A DNA stretch of 64,000 nt from Spiroplasma culicicola AES-1 (GCF_000565175.1 NZ_CP006681.1:248001-312000), one strand, 5' to 3'; counted from the stretch's first letter, positions 37,208-48,673 are shown. Notes: generated from the sequence alone by a model not told the origin. Made by a program: numbers and translations.

Positions 37208-38251
37208 ATGAATGAAAAGCAATTAAAAATTCAAAATGAAATTGATAAATTAAAACAAGTTGATTTTTCATCGCTTGAACAATCACATGGATTTATGGCT
37301 GATGGGATTGTTGGGGGATTTAAATCTGCAATTCACAAAATGCATTATACATTTGTAAAACAAATCTTATTAGGAATTCTTAGTGGAATTATAATTGGAT
37401 TTGGATATGTTGCATGTCTTATTGCAATGTTAGGATTACCAGAACATTGAGCTGGATTTGGAAATGTCATGTTGGGAATCTTTTTTCCAGGATGTATTAT
37501 TTTAATTACCTTTTTAGGAGGAGGATTATATACTTCACATGTTGTTGCAACAATTCCTATGTTTAAAAAGACAGTCTATGTTTCAGATTACTTAAAAGGA
37601 ATTTTTGGAGTAATGCTTGGAAACTTTGCTGGAACATTAATCTTTGTAATGATCTTTGCTATGGCTGGGGGATTAGATATGAAAATTAATGATATTGGTA
37701 TCTTTGAAAAAGCATATGATATGGGTTTACACAAACTTTATAGATTTGAAAGTTCTAAAACATTTTCAGCAGTTGTTTTAAGTGTATTAGCAGCACTTAC
37801 TTCTGGAATTTTATGTAACATTATGGTTTCTGCAACTTTACCATTAACAAGCTCAAGTAAACATCCAGTTGGGGCTTTATTTGTAATTATTTTTCCAATT
37901 ACATTCTTTGCAATGAGTGGTTACCAACATGGTCCTGCAAATACATTTTTCTTTTGAAGTATGATAGTATCAAATATTTTCCCTCCAGAAATGGGTGAAA
38001 ATAGTATTTTACATAATGAACCTCAAATTCTTGATGTAGTTTATTTCTTCTTTATTAATTTAATTCCAACATTTATTGGAAACTGAATTGGGGGAGCAAT
38101 TTTCTTACCAGGATTATTACATTTAATTAATAAAGAATATACTGATGTATTCTTTAAAAAAGCAAGACTTGAATTTTTAGAAGAAAAAATGACAAGAATT
38201 ACTACTAAATTAAATAATAAAGCTAACAAATCAACTAAAACAAGTAAATAG
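37208..38251 (+). CDS. Formate/nitrite transporter-family channel, 347 aa
   Basis: FNT-family pentameric channel for small monovalent anions such as formate, lactate or nitrite. Six membrane segments start at about residue 55 (KQILLGILSGIIIGFGYVA); LTSGILCNIMVSATLPLTSS is the conserved half-helix with the LACN-like motif, and FAMSGYQHGPANTFFF the second half-helix with the expected His. N-terminal 50 and C-terminal 35 residues are soluble, charged tails. In a fermenting Mollicute an organic acid exporter is likely (inference). RBS TGGAG at 37195. Confidence 0.83.
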
Positions 38252-38256
38252 ATTTT

Positions 38257-38292
38257 AAAGATTCTAAAACTGTAGTTTTAGAATCTTTTTCT
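38257..38292 (+). terminator. Rho-independent terminator after the channel gene
   Basis: Long perfect stem AAAGATTCTAAAACT/AGTTTTAGAATCTTT with a two-base loop and T tail. Confidence 0.88.
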
Positions 38293-38424
38293 ATTTTCTA
38301 AACAATTAATAATTAGTATTAGAAAATTTATTAACAATTGAGTGTTTATTTTCTTTTAAATATTGATATCATATAAGTGATTGGTACATTTTTATTTAAA
38401 TTTTTAAATGTATTCAAAGTTATC

Positions 38425-38448
38425 AAACACCAATCGGTGTTTTTTTTA
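38425..38448 (+). terminator. Leader terminator before the ABC exporter gene
   Basis: Stem AAACACC/GGTGTTT with AATC loop and an eight-T tail ends only about 17 bases before the ATG of the exporter, downstream of an AT-rich promoter-like stretch near 38370. Its place suggests attenuation. Confidence 0.6.
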
Positions 38449-38464
38449 TAAAGGACAAATCAAT

Positions 38465-40279
38465 ATGCAAAAAACAAAGAAATTTCAATCAGAAAAAGCG
38501 TTTAGCAAAAAGAAATTTTTAGCTTCAATGAAAATGATTGGATTGGGAATTAAAAAACACCCAATCCATTTTGTGATGCTTTTTATTATCAATACAATTG
38601 ATTCAGTTCTTTTTTCTTCAACAGTCATAATAGTAAATGGTCTTACAAAAGCAATTAATAATACAGTTGATCACACAAGTAGTTTTTTTGGTTTTTTCTT
38701 AACATGAGAACAATGAATTTATGTTGCATTAGTAATTTACTTGCTTTTTATTTGTTCAGAATATGCAACTAACTTTTTGTCACAATTATTTTCCAAAAAG
38801 GTTGAAATTCTTTTAAGACAAAAAGCATTGCAACATTTAGTCGAAATTGATATTAGTTATTATTCAAAAACTCAAATTGGATTAATTATGTCAAGAGTTA
38901 TTAATGATACTCAGGGAGTTGGAGATGCTTTTAACGAATTTTTCTTAAATATTGTTTATATGATTTCAAGTTTAATTACAACTTTAATTATTGTCTATCA
39001 AATAGATGTACCAATGGCTGCTATTGTCACTGGATGAATGGTGTTTATGATAATTATTATTTGAGTTATTTTTATTTATTATCGTCGAGCTTTAATTACT
39101 GCAGTTGATGAAAGACAAGCAATTGATGCAGATATTACAGATCGTCTAATAAATGTACGTTTAATTAAATCTACTGGATCAGAAAATAGAGAATCACAAA
39201 GAAATATTGAACTACATAAAAAATATGATGTAAAACAAAAAAAGGTTGTTAATTTACAAGCAATTCTTGTTGTTTTTAATAATACAATGGCATGAATGTT
39301 GCCTTCAATTATGATTATTATCAGTATTTTTATGTATGAAGGGAAAATGTCATCTGGAGATTTAGCCGCATTAATTACTTCATTTACTTCAGCATGTTTT
39401 AATTTATTAACAAACTTAATGGTTTTAACAATTACTATGAGAGGGCTTACAAAAATGGCCAACTGTGTAATGAGGTTAAACTATATTTATGAAGTTGAAT
39501 CAATTATTGATTTTGATAGTGATCCAAAAACAATTAAATCAATTGATAGTGTTGAATTTAAAAATGTTAGTTTTACTTATCCTGAGTCTCCAAAAAATCA
39601 AATTCTTCCCGAAATTAATATTGTGTTTGAAAAGGGAAAAAGTTATGCCTTTGTTGGCGAAACTGGTGTTGGAAAATCTACAATTGCAAAAATGCTATTA
39701 AGATTTTATGATGTCACAACAGGACAATTATTGATAAATAATATTGATATTAAAAAACTTGATTTACCAAATTATTTGTCACATGTAGGTTATGTTGAGC
39801 AAGAACCCCAAATTTTATATGGAACTGTTTTAGAAAACATTAAATATAGTCTAAGTAATGTCACTGATGAGCAAGTGATTGATGCATGTAAGAAGGCTAA
39901 ATTACATAATTATATTATGGGTTTACCTGATAAATATGAAACAATTCTTGGTGAACGTGGTTTTATGTTTTCTGGAGGACAAAAACAAAGATTGGTAATT
40001 GCTCGATTATTTTTAAAAGACCCACAATTATTAATTTTAGATGAAGCCACAAGTGCTTTAGATAATATTGTTGAAAAAGAAATTCAAAAAGAATTAGATG
40101 AACTAATGAAAAATAGAACAACAATTGTTATTGCTCATCGTTTATCAACTATTAAAAACGTTGATCAAATTGTAGTATTAGAGCGCAATATTGGAATTGG
40201 TCAAATGGGTACTTTCAAGGAATTAAAAGATAAACCAGGAAGATTTCAAAAACTATATACTTATGGGCTATTAAATTAA
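38465..40279 (+). CDS. ABC exporter, fused membrane and ATPase domains, 604 aa
   Basis: Half-transporter of the MsbA/MdlB lipid or drug exporter type, working as a dimer. Residues about 35-330 hold the six-span type IV membrane domain; the ATPase domain has Walker A GETGVGKST (near 398), Q-loop VEQEPQILYG, signature FSGGQKQR, Walker B LLILDEATSALD and switch His IAHRLST. The start is 38465, after AAAGGA; an upstream in-frame ATG at 38408 would place coding sequence on a terminator hairpin. Only one half-transporter gene is here, so a homodimer or a distant partner is needed. Substrate unknown. Confidence 0.9.
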
Positions 40280-40287
40280 TTTTTTTT

Positions 40288-40330
40288 ATTTTCCAAAAAG
40301 TATTTAATGGATAAAAAAATTTTCCAAAAA
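40288..40330. repeat. Two direct ATTTTCCAAAAA repeats upstream of glucokinase
   Basis: Copies start at 40288 and 40319, 31 bases apart (about three helical turns), 68 bases before the glucokinase start. A related palindromic ATTTTGGAAAAT is at 684-695. Possible operator. Confidence 0.4.
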
Positions 40331-40397
40331 AACCTTAAAAATTGCCTAAAAATTATGTAAGATTAATATGTACTTAAAAAAAGGGAGGGTACAAAAC

Positions 40398-41345
40398 ATG
40401 GCTAAAGCACTAGCAATAGATTTAGGGGCAACTTCTGCTAAATGTGCATTCTTTGATAATGATCAAGTTGTAGTCAAATTTATTTTTGATACAACTAATA
40501 GAGAAAATTTATTAGAAAGAATTGCAGATGAAGCATTTATTGTTGCTAAAAAACACGATATTAAAATGGACGAATTAGATTTTGTTGGTATTGCTGTTTG
40601 TGGTATTGTTGATAATTCAACTGGAAATGTTATTTTTTCAAATAACTTAGGTTGAAGAGATTATCCTACAAAAGATGAATTAAAAAGATTATTTAAAACA
40701 CAAAAAGTTATTGTTTTAAATGATGCAAAAGCAGCTACTTTTGGTGAATGAAGTAAAGGACTTAAAAAAGTTCCTTCATCAATGGCTCTATTTACAATTG
40801 GAACTGGAGTTGGAGGAGGAGCTATTTTCAACGGAGAATTAGTTTTTGGAGATAATACAGGACTTCCAAGTGAACCAGGACATGGTGGGGGATTCCAAGA
40901 TAAAGTTCAATGTGGATGTGGATTAAAAGGATGTATTGAACCAATTGCATCAGCAACTGGTATCGAGAGAGCATTAATTGAAAAGGCTAAAGTTTCAAAA
41001 GGTCCACTTGCAGATAAATACGCTGAATTGGGAGAAAATTTGCATATTAAAGATGTTGCAGATTTATTTCAAGATAAAGATCCCGATGTTTTAGAAGTAT
41101 TTAGTACTTCAATGGAACCATTGGCAAAAGTTATTTCAGTTTTAATTCATTTCTTTGATATTTCAATGATAGTAATTGGTGGGGGTCCTTCAAATTTAGG
41201 AAAACCATTATTAGATTTAATTAAAAACCAATTATCAAACTATGTATTACCAGACTTTTATCATAGATTAAACTTAGTTCAAGCATCACTAAGCGATTTA
41301 GTTGGAGCTTGAGGAGTTTATGAATATGGAAAAGCAAATATATAA
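40398..41345 (+). CDS. ROK-family glucokinase
   Basis: Phosphorylates glucose with ATP. ALAIDLGATSAKCAFF is the phosphate loop; LNDAKAATFGEWSKG, FTIGTGVGGGAIFNGEL and PSEPGHGGGF follow, and the zinc motif CGCGLKGCIEPIASATGIE is intact, which marks ROK glucokinases. 315 residues. The start 40398 is taken because AGGGAGGG lies at 40382-40389; an upstream in-frame ATG has no RBS. Own terminator downstream. Confidence 0.93.
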
Positions 41346-41358
41346 AATTAAAGTTTTA

Positions 41359-41387
41359 AAACCAAACTATTAGTTTGGTTTTTTTCT
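41359..41387 (+). terminator. Terminator after glucokinase
   Basis: Stem AAACCAAACTA/TAGTTTGGTTT with a short loop and T run. Confidence 0.86.
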
Positions 41388-41434
41388 TTATTTTACTAAA
41401 AAAATAATATATTATTGTATTAGTGAGGTTTTTT

Positions 41435-42439
41435 ATGAAAAAGTTGTTAAGTATTTTATCTAGTTTTTCACTTGTTACAAGTACATCTGTTTTAACAGCA
41501 AATGTAATTGCTTGTGAGGGAAAATATTCAAAAGAAATTTACAATATTATTACATATGATGCAGCTAATTATTTTGGTGTTCCTTTATATAGCTATAATT
41601 CTTTTAAACCTGATGCAAATCGCTCTCCAGTTGATATAGGAATTGATGGATGTACATTTGGAACAATAGATGAAGATACACCTACTTGTGCATTAAATCT
41701 AGATATTATGCCAAATAATGTAGAACAAAATTTTAAATATGAAACTTGAGTTCAAATTTTAATTAAATATTTTGAAGAAGCAAGTGTTTGATTTGAAAAT
41801 ATTTTAAAGAACCATGAATATGAATGAAAAATTCTTATAATAAAAGATTTACAATTAATAAGTGAAACTGAAAAAAACCTACCATATGAATTGGAACTTG
41901 AAATGTTAAATATTTTATTAGATGAAATTGTAACAACTGATTTCCAATTAAATATTGCAAAACTTGCTGTATTAAAAAGAAATATTAAACTTGTTGAAGT
42001 ATACAAAAATTATTTAGATTATATGGCTTCAAAACAAGAAGAATCTAATAAAGAAAGAGCAATTAATATTGCAAAACTTGATTTAATGATTGATTGAGTT
42101 AATGATGGAATGTTTAATCCATTATTTAAATTTGTATATTTAGGTCAAGCTGTTTCAAGAGGACCAAGTCAAACAAAAATCAAATTTGATGAAAGATTAA
42201 TTGGATATATTGATACAGGAAGACATGGTGTTGATAGTCTTGCAGAGCGATATTTTCAAATTACTAATGAACAATGAATAGAATTATTAGACCAATTTTC
42301 ATTTCCAGTTGGGGAAAATGAATATCATAAAAAATTAGAACATTATGCTATTAGCTATAATATGAGAGAAACACTTGATTTATATGCTTATGATCAAAAA
42401 TTAATTGAAAAAATTCGAGAAGAAATTGGTGGTGAATAA
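41435..42439 (+). CDS. Lipoprotein heading the second PTS locus, 334 aa
   Basis: Signal peptide MKKLLSILSSFSLVTSTSVL and lipobox ANVIAC give a surface lipoprotein. The mature part is acidic, helical in the middle (DFQLNIAKLAVLKRN) and not recognised. It begins the second cellobiose-type PTS locus: its stop is one base before the IIC start. That fixed place suggests a substrate-binding or glycan-handling role at the surface (inference). RBS GTGAGG at 41422. Confidence 0.82.
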
Positions 42440-42440
42440 A

Positions 42441-44618
42441 ATGGATAAATATTTTAAATACCCTGAGGTAAATTCTATTCATTTGCAATTACTTCAAGAA
42501 AAGAAACAATATAAGGCAAATAGAGTTGAAATTAAAGAAACTTCAGCAATTTTACATACTAAAAAACATAAAGTTCGCTCAATTAAACCACAATTTCAAA
42601 AGATTTTAAAAGAAAAACAAAAAGCTTTAAAAGATGCTTTTGAAATTGAAGTAACTGGAGCAAAGTATGCTAAAAATGACATTAATCAATTGTATGCAAA
42701 TTATAAGTTAAATAAAGAACAATTAAATGAAGAATATCGTCTTAAGATCATAAATAGAATAAATAAAGCAAAAGATGAAATCGAATCAGTTTCAGCTGCT
42801 AAAAAACAAATTAAAGAGAAAAATAGAGCTTTAAAAATTAAGATTAAAGAAAATAATCAATTATTAAAAACAAAATGAGAACATTATAGTACTCAAATGA
42901 TTGAACAAGATAAAATTTTAAAAGAGCAATTAGTTACTTTAAAAGAAAGTGTTCATGCTTCAATCTCTAAATTTAAAAAAGAATTAAAAGATAATACTAA
43001 AACTATTGTTAGAGAATTTATTGAACAAAATCAAGATATTAAAAACGTAAAATTTTCTCTATGAAAACAATCAAATTTTAAACTTAAACCTTTTAAAAAT
43101 GAGGGTCAAGCAAAAATATATGAATTAACTTTACAAATTAATCAATTAAAAATTCAGCATAGAAGTAAAGTGACAATTCAAAAGAATCGAATCAAAGATC
43201 AAAAACTTGAAATTAGATATAACAAAACAAAAGTTAATGAAGTAACATTTAAAACATTTGTTGATGGTGCAACTAAAGTATCGGGAAAAATATCTAACTG
43301 AAAATTTATGGTAGCTTTAAGAAATGGATTCTTTTCATTAATGCCAATTATCATGGTTGGTGCCGTATTTATTTTGATTAACAACATTGTTCTATCTGCT
43401 GCAAGTGGAGGACTTTTCAATTGAATTATTATGGATTTAGATTCATTAGAAATCTTAAATACTTTCAAAACAATTGGAGCAAACATTTGAAATGGTACAT
43501 ATGCATTTTATGCATTACTATTGGGTGGAGCTGTTGCTTATCATTTAGCTCCGTTTTATAAAGTAAATCCTTGATCTGCAGCTGTGCTTGCATTAGCATC
43601 AATTATTTGTATGAATCCAACCTTTTACACAGATATTAGTGTATTTGGAAATGCTGGTATGTTTACAGGGATTATTATTTCAATTATATCAACAGCAATT
43701 TATGGGAAAGCTGCTCAAAATGAAAATTTAAAAATCAAAATGCCTGAATCTGTTCCAGAAGGTGTTGCTAAATCATTTAATGTTCTAATTCCTTATGCAA
43801 TTACATTAACAGTATTTGGATTAATGTCATTTGGAATTTATGAAATAGGTCAATTTGTAGGTGAAATCCAAATTGGAAATGAAACAAAAACATTTGCTAG
43901 TTTAAATGAATTTATTGTAGTTTTAATTCAAAAACCATTAGTTGGTGTTGTTTCTGGATTTGGTGGAATGGTTGTTATTGTTATAATTTGACAATTATTA
44001 TGATCAATGGGGATTCACGCTTCAGGAGTTTTATCTGGAATTGTTGAACCAATTCAATTAAGTGGATTAATTGAAAACCAAGAAGCATTAGCACAAGGTT
44101 TAGATCCAAAATTTGTTTTCACAAACCCATTTATGAATAACTTTATTCATATTGGAGGAACTGGGGGAACAATTATGTTAATTTTTGCAATCATGGTATT
44201 TTCAAAACGTAGTGATTGAAGAGCAATGGCAAAAATGACTATAATTCCAGCATTATTCTGTGTTAACGAACCATTATTATTTGGGTTACCACTTGTATTA
44301 AATCCAGTATTATTTATTCCATTTATTTTAGGGCCATTATTAGCTGGGATGTTTGCATATTTTGCAACTATTTCAGGAATAATGAATTATTCATCTGTTA
44401 TTGTTCCATGAACAACACCTCCAGTGTTGGGTGGAATTCTAACTACTAAAGACTTTTGGGCTGGATTTGTTGTGTTAATTAACTGTGGTATTTTATTTGC
44501 AGTTTATTCACCATTTGTAGTACTTGCAAATTCAATTGAGAAAAAAGAATTACTTGCAAAATACAATGTTAACACAACTCAAAACATCACAATTCAAAAT
44601 AAAATAAATCAAAATTAG
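42441..44618 (+). CDS. PTS cellobiose-type IIC permease with N-terminal coiled coil, 725 aa
   Basis: The last 440 residues are a IIC channel: WKFMVALRNGFFSLMPIIMVG start, SMGIHASGVLSGIVEPI, and CVNEPLLFGLPLVLNPV, the family NEP motif. In front lies a 280-residue Lys/Glu/Asn-rich coiled coil (for example NKAKDEIESVSAAKKQIKEKN) that normal IIC proteins lack. In the other PTS locus the extra coil is at the C-terminus instead. Start 42441 is one base after the lipoprotein stop, so no RBS of its own is needed. IIB follows after 14 bases. Confidence 0.9.
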
Positions 44619-44632
44619 GAGGGTTTAAAAAT

Positions 44633-44929
44633 ATGAAAAAAGTTTTATTAGCATGTGCTGGAGGAATGAGCACATCAATCTTAGTTGGAAAAATGAGAGA
44701 TATAGCATTTGAAGATGAAATCGATGTAACAATTGATGCAACTTCAGTTGCTAATGCAAAAACAATGGCTAACGACTGAGATATTGTTTTATTAGGACCA
44801 CAAGTTTCATTTGAACTTGATGGAGTTAAAGAGGTTACTTCAACACCAGTATTTGTAATTAATGCAGATGATTATGGAAAAGCAAATGGACAAAAAGTTT
44901 TAGATTTTGCTTTAAGTAACTGTAAATAG
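44633..44929 (+). CDS. PTS cellobiose-type IIB component, second locus
   Basis: 98-residue phosphocarrier, with the active Cys8 in KKVLLACAGGMSTSILVGKM and the conserved DIVLLGPQVSFELDGVK. RBS AGGAGGG at 44617-44623 is strong. It should work with the IIC directly upstream; no IIA gene is in this locus, so the one at 34.6 kb or another must supply phosphate. Confidence 0.92.
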
Positions 44930-44941
44930 TTTAAAAAATAT

Positions 44942-45016
44942 AGAGTGTAATTAACATTTTCTTATCTACTTATTTTAAAAAAGTAAATAAGAAAATGTTA
45001 GTTGTACTCTTTTTTA
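44942..45016 (+). terminator. Long imperfect hairpin terminator
   Basis: Arms AGAGTGTAATTAACATTTTC.. and ..GAAAATGTTAGTTGTACTCT pair with few mismatches around a loop that itself folds, and T's follow. Confidence 0.75.
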
Positions 45017-45047
45017 TTGATAAAATATACTTAGAAATGAGGCAAAT

Positions 45048-46148
45048 ATGAAAAGACAATTAGGAATATCTGTTTATCCAGAACAATCAACTTTTGAACA
45101 AGATAAAGCATATCTAGATCTTGCAAAGTCACTTGGTTATACTGTTGTATTTACAAGTGCTTTACACTTTGTTGGTAGTGAAAATGATAAACAAAAAGCT
45201 CAACAAGTATTAGAAGTTATTAAATATGCAAAATCAATTGGATTTTATACAATTTTAGATGTTGAATATGCTTCAATGAAATTAATTGGAATTAGTGTTG
45301 ATGATTTATCAAAATGTGGCGAATATGGCATTGATTGCTTAAGATTGGATTCACCAAGCTTGCCTGCAGAAATAGCAACAATTACTCATAATAAAGCAAA
45401 AGTTGATATTCAATTGAATATGTCAAATAATGATAGTTTAATTGATAATGTATTTGATTTTCAACCAATTAGAGAGAGACTAAGCGGATGTCATAACTTT
45501 TATCCTTTAGAGTATACGGCTTTACCATTTGATTACTTTATTCAAGCAAATCAAAGATACTTAAAACACAGAATTCCTACAGCAGCATTTGTTGGTAGTC
45601 ACATTGGAGAAATGACTACAGCAATTGGGTGAAAAGAATTGCCAACACTTGAAGAACAAAGAAACTTAGGAATTAGTCAACAAGCAAAAATTTTGTTTTA
45701 TACTAATGAAATTGATACAGTGCTAATTGGAAATGCATATGCTTCAAAAGAAGAATTAATTGAATTGAGTCAAGTTGATCGCTATGAAATTACTTTTGAT
45801 TTAGAATGTTATCAAGATATTAAAGATATTGAAAAGGATATCTTAAATTATGAGCATTTTAGACGTGGAGATATCACAGAATACTTTATTAGATCAACAT
45901 TTAGTCGTGTTAAATTTAAAAATGACTCAGTCGAACCGAATAATATTAAAGATACTTATAATTATGGTGATGTTGTTATTGTTAATAATAATGATCCAAA
46001 ATATAAAGGTGAAGTTCACATAATTTTAAAAGAAGAATTTAAAGATAAAAATAATAAATATAATTATATAGGATCAGTAAAAAGCGAAGAAAAACGTTTA
46101 ATTGACTTTATCAAACCTTGAAGTCATTTCAGATTTAATCTAGTATAG
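45048..46148 (+). CDS. MupG/DUF871-family glycosidase, second copy
   Basis: Same length (366) and same two-domain layout as the copy at 31255: GISVYPEQSTFEQDKAYLDL, TILDVEYASM, VDIQLNMSNND, GCHNFYPLEYTALPF and AFVGSHIGEMTTAIG. The join AIGWKELPT is identical in both at the DNA level over about 25 bases, while the C-terminal domains differ more. It lies after the second PTS locus. RBS GAGG. Substrate probably a PTS-imported disaccharide phosphate. Confidence 0.86.
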
Positions 46149-46159
46149 GAGAAATAAAT

Positions 46160-46441
46160 ATGTTATTTGCAGCAGAACAAGAAATTAGTAAAAGTGCATA
46201 CTTTTGAATGCTTGGAATAGCAATTGCTTTATTAGTATTGGCAGTTGCAGCTACTTTTTTCTTTATAAATTTTAAAAATGCTAAAAAAATGGAAAAAGAT
46301 ACTTTTAAAACAGTTACAGGTAAATTCAAAATCTTTAGATTTTGACAATATTATGCAATTATTATTCTGATGTTAGTAGGATATGTAGGAACATTAATAT
46401 TATTGCCAATTTCAATTGAAGGTTTAATTAAAGCAGCTTAG
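46160..46441 (+). CDS. Two-span membrane protein, 93 aa
   Basis: Not recognised. Two hydrophobic segments (about residues 14-36 and 63-85) separated by a basic loop NFKNAKKMEKDTFKTVTGK. RBS AGGAG at 46146, overlapping the stop of the DUF871 gene, so it is cotranslated with it. Ends in a terminator that includes its stop codon. Confidence 0.66.
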
Positions 46442-46462
46442 TTGCTTTTTTTTTTTTTTTTT
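46429..46462 (+). terminator. Terminator with a 17-base T tract
   Basis: Stem AAAGCAGC/GTTGCTTT around TTA, then T at 46446-46462. Confidence 0.8.
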
Positions 46463-46475
46463 AATATAAGAGTGT

Positions 46476-46591
46476 AATAGCAAAAGTTTAGAAAATTTTG
46501 CAAAAAAATGTAAAATTTTCTAAAAGTTATAGACTAAAAGCAATAATTTTTGCTATTATTATATAGATTGATTAGAAATTTTTCTAATCAA
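46476..46591 (+). promoter_or_regulatory. Nested inverted repeats before the EIIBC gene
   Basis: Three inverted repeats: AATAGCAAAA (46476-46485) with TTTTGCTATT (46548-46557); inside it TTTAGAAAATTTT (46487-46499) with AAAATTTTCTAAA (46512-46524); and a perfect 24-base palindrome with arms TTGATTAGAAA and TTTCTAATCAA (46568-46591), ending 4-5 bases before the ribosome site. None has a T tail. They may be repressor sites or a folded leader. Confidence 0.6.
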
Positions 46592-46609
46592 ATAGAAGGA
46601 GAACTTATA

Positions 46610-48403
46610 ATGGCTGAAGCACAAATTCATGCAAGTAAAGAAGAAAAAAAACTTGCAAAAAAAGCTAACAGTTCATCAGGGCCAGGTGCTTGAAGTAAAT
46701 TCTTGACAATGTTACAAGAATTAGGAAAAGCACTTCAATTCCCAATCGCAGTATTGCCATTTGCAGCTATCTTAAACAGATTTGGTGCATTAGGATTACA
46801 ATATGCTGAAGAAGGAAGCATTGGATATTGAATATCTTTGGTTATTCAAAGACCTGGTGATGTGCCATTTGCTAACTTACCATTGTTATTTGCAATTGGT
46901 ACAGCATTTGGATTAGCAAAAGATCATCGTGGAGAAGTTGCATTAGTAGGATTAATATTCTACATGGCTCTAGCTGCTTTAACTGCAGAGGGTACTTTAC
47001 CACAAGCAATTTATGGTGACATATTAGGAACAGAACAAACACACTACATTTGATTAAACAAAGAAGGTGTTGAAGAGATACTAGAACTAGCATCACCTAA
47101 AGTATGATCACAATTATTTTATGTTCCACTTATGGGACAAGTTGATGGAAAAGAAGTTGTAATTGGAGCAACATATGTTTTAAATATCGGGGTACTTGGA
47201 GGTATTGTATCTGGATGTTTATCAGCATTTTTCTACAACCGTTTAAAAGAAATTAAATTACCAACAGCATTATCATTCTTCGGGGGAAGAAGATTTGTAC
47301 CAATGGTTGCATTAGCAGTAGCTATTCCAACAGCAATCTTGTTTGCAATTGTATGACCTTGAATTCAATTTGGATTAATTAAATTTGGAAATGCAGTAGC
47401 AGATCCAACTAATCCAGCAATTGCAATTCCAGGAACTGCAACATATGCAATCTTAAACAGATTGTTATTACCATTTGGATTACACCAAATCTTAAACACA
47501 TTCTTCTGATTCCAATTACCAATCATGGGGGATGTAATTAGTCCAATTACTGGAGAAGTTATAGAAACTGGAAAAATTGTAAACGGAGATATTAACGCAT
47601 TTACGCAAGGTATCTCAAACTCAGGATTATTCCAAGGAGGATTCTTCCCAATTATGATGGGTGGATTACCAATGGCAGCTGTAGCAATGATTATGACTGC
47701 TCACAAAGAAAATAGAAAAGAAATTGCTGGATTCTTAGGAGGAGTTGCTGGAGTTTCATTCCTATCAGGAATTACAGAACCTCTAGAATTCTCATTCGTA
47801 TTTATTGCACCAGTTCTTTTAGGAGTACATGCTCTATTAACTGGAATATTTATGGCAATTTCAACTGCAATGCAAATTCAAATCGGATTTGGATTTAGTG
47901 CAGGATTTATTGATTATGCAATTTCATTTGCACAATCATGAGGATTAGCAGCGCATCATGATAATCTTGCTTTAAGCAATCCATTATGAACATTAGTCTT
48001 ATCTGTAGCAGCAGGAGCAACATACTACTTTGTATTCTACTTTACAATTAAAGGTATGAATCTTGCAACTCCAGGAAGAGAAGCAACTGATGGAGCTGTT
48101 ATTTCATCAAATAACTCAGCACCAAAAGCCGCAAAAGCAGCTAAAGGTTCAAAATCAGAAAAATATGATAACATGGCATCAACAATTATTGAAGCTGTTG
48201 GAAAAGACAACTTTGTAAGTGTTGATAACTGTGCTACAAGACTACGTTTAGTTGTTAAAGACAATGCAATTGTAGATGACAAAAAAGTCAAAGCATCTGG
48301 AGCATTTGGTACAAAACGTTTAGGAACTGAAGGACTTCAAATTGTAATTGGACCTGATGTTGAACACGTTGCAAATGCAGTTAAAAAACAATTAAATATG
48401 TAG
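46610..48403 (+). CDS. PTS EIIBC, glucose/N-acetylglucosamine family, 597 aa
   Basis: Sugar channel and phosphotransferase in one chain. The membrane part starts at about residue 30 (FLTMLQELGKALQFPIAVLPFAAIL), includes GLHQILNTFFWFQLP and GITEPLEFSFVFIAPVL, and is joined by an Ala/Lys linker to a C-terminal IIB domain with NCATRLRL (phosphorylated Cys541). No IIA domain is present, so a separate Crr-type IIA is needed. C-ending codons are frequent, suggesting high expression. RBS AAGGAG. Whether it takes glucose or GlcNAc is not decided here. Confidence 0.92.
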
Positions 48404-48409
48404 TAAACT

Positions 48410-48441
48410 AAAATAAAATGGTAAATAACCATTTTATTTTT
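48410..48441 (+). terminator. Terminator after EIIBC
   Basis: Stem AAATAAAATGGT/ACCATTTTATTT followed by T's. Confidence 0.82.
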
Positions 48442-48460
48442 TATTTAAGGAGAAAAAAAT

Positions 48461-48670
48461 ATGGCTTTTAATTTTGATCAAGATACAAATTGAATTTTTA
48501 CATTCTGTAAAAAATGCTGAGACTTTAAAAAATTTACTTTTAAAAAACCAATTAATTTTGAAAGTGAAGATAGTTCACAGGGTATTTGTACTAGTTGTAA
48601 AAAAAGACAAAATATTAGTCTAGTTGAAGCAAGGGGGTATTATGATCATTTAAATGATCATAATGTATAG
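48461..48670 (+). CDS. Small zinc-ribbon protein, 69 aa
   Basis: Two CxxC pairs, FCKKCW and ICTSCKKR, separated by about 25 residues, form a likely zinc ribbon. No other feature recognised. RBS AAGGAG at 48447. It is followed after 3 bases by the membrane protein gene with another Cys/His motif, so the two are probably made together. Confidence 0.68.
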
Positions 48671-48673
48671 ACT

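Noticed and set aside
46446-46462. 17-base T run as a phase-variation tract
   Set aside because: Also the T tail of a terminator hairpin that includes the preceding stop codon.
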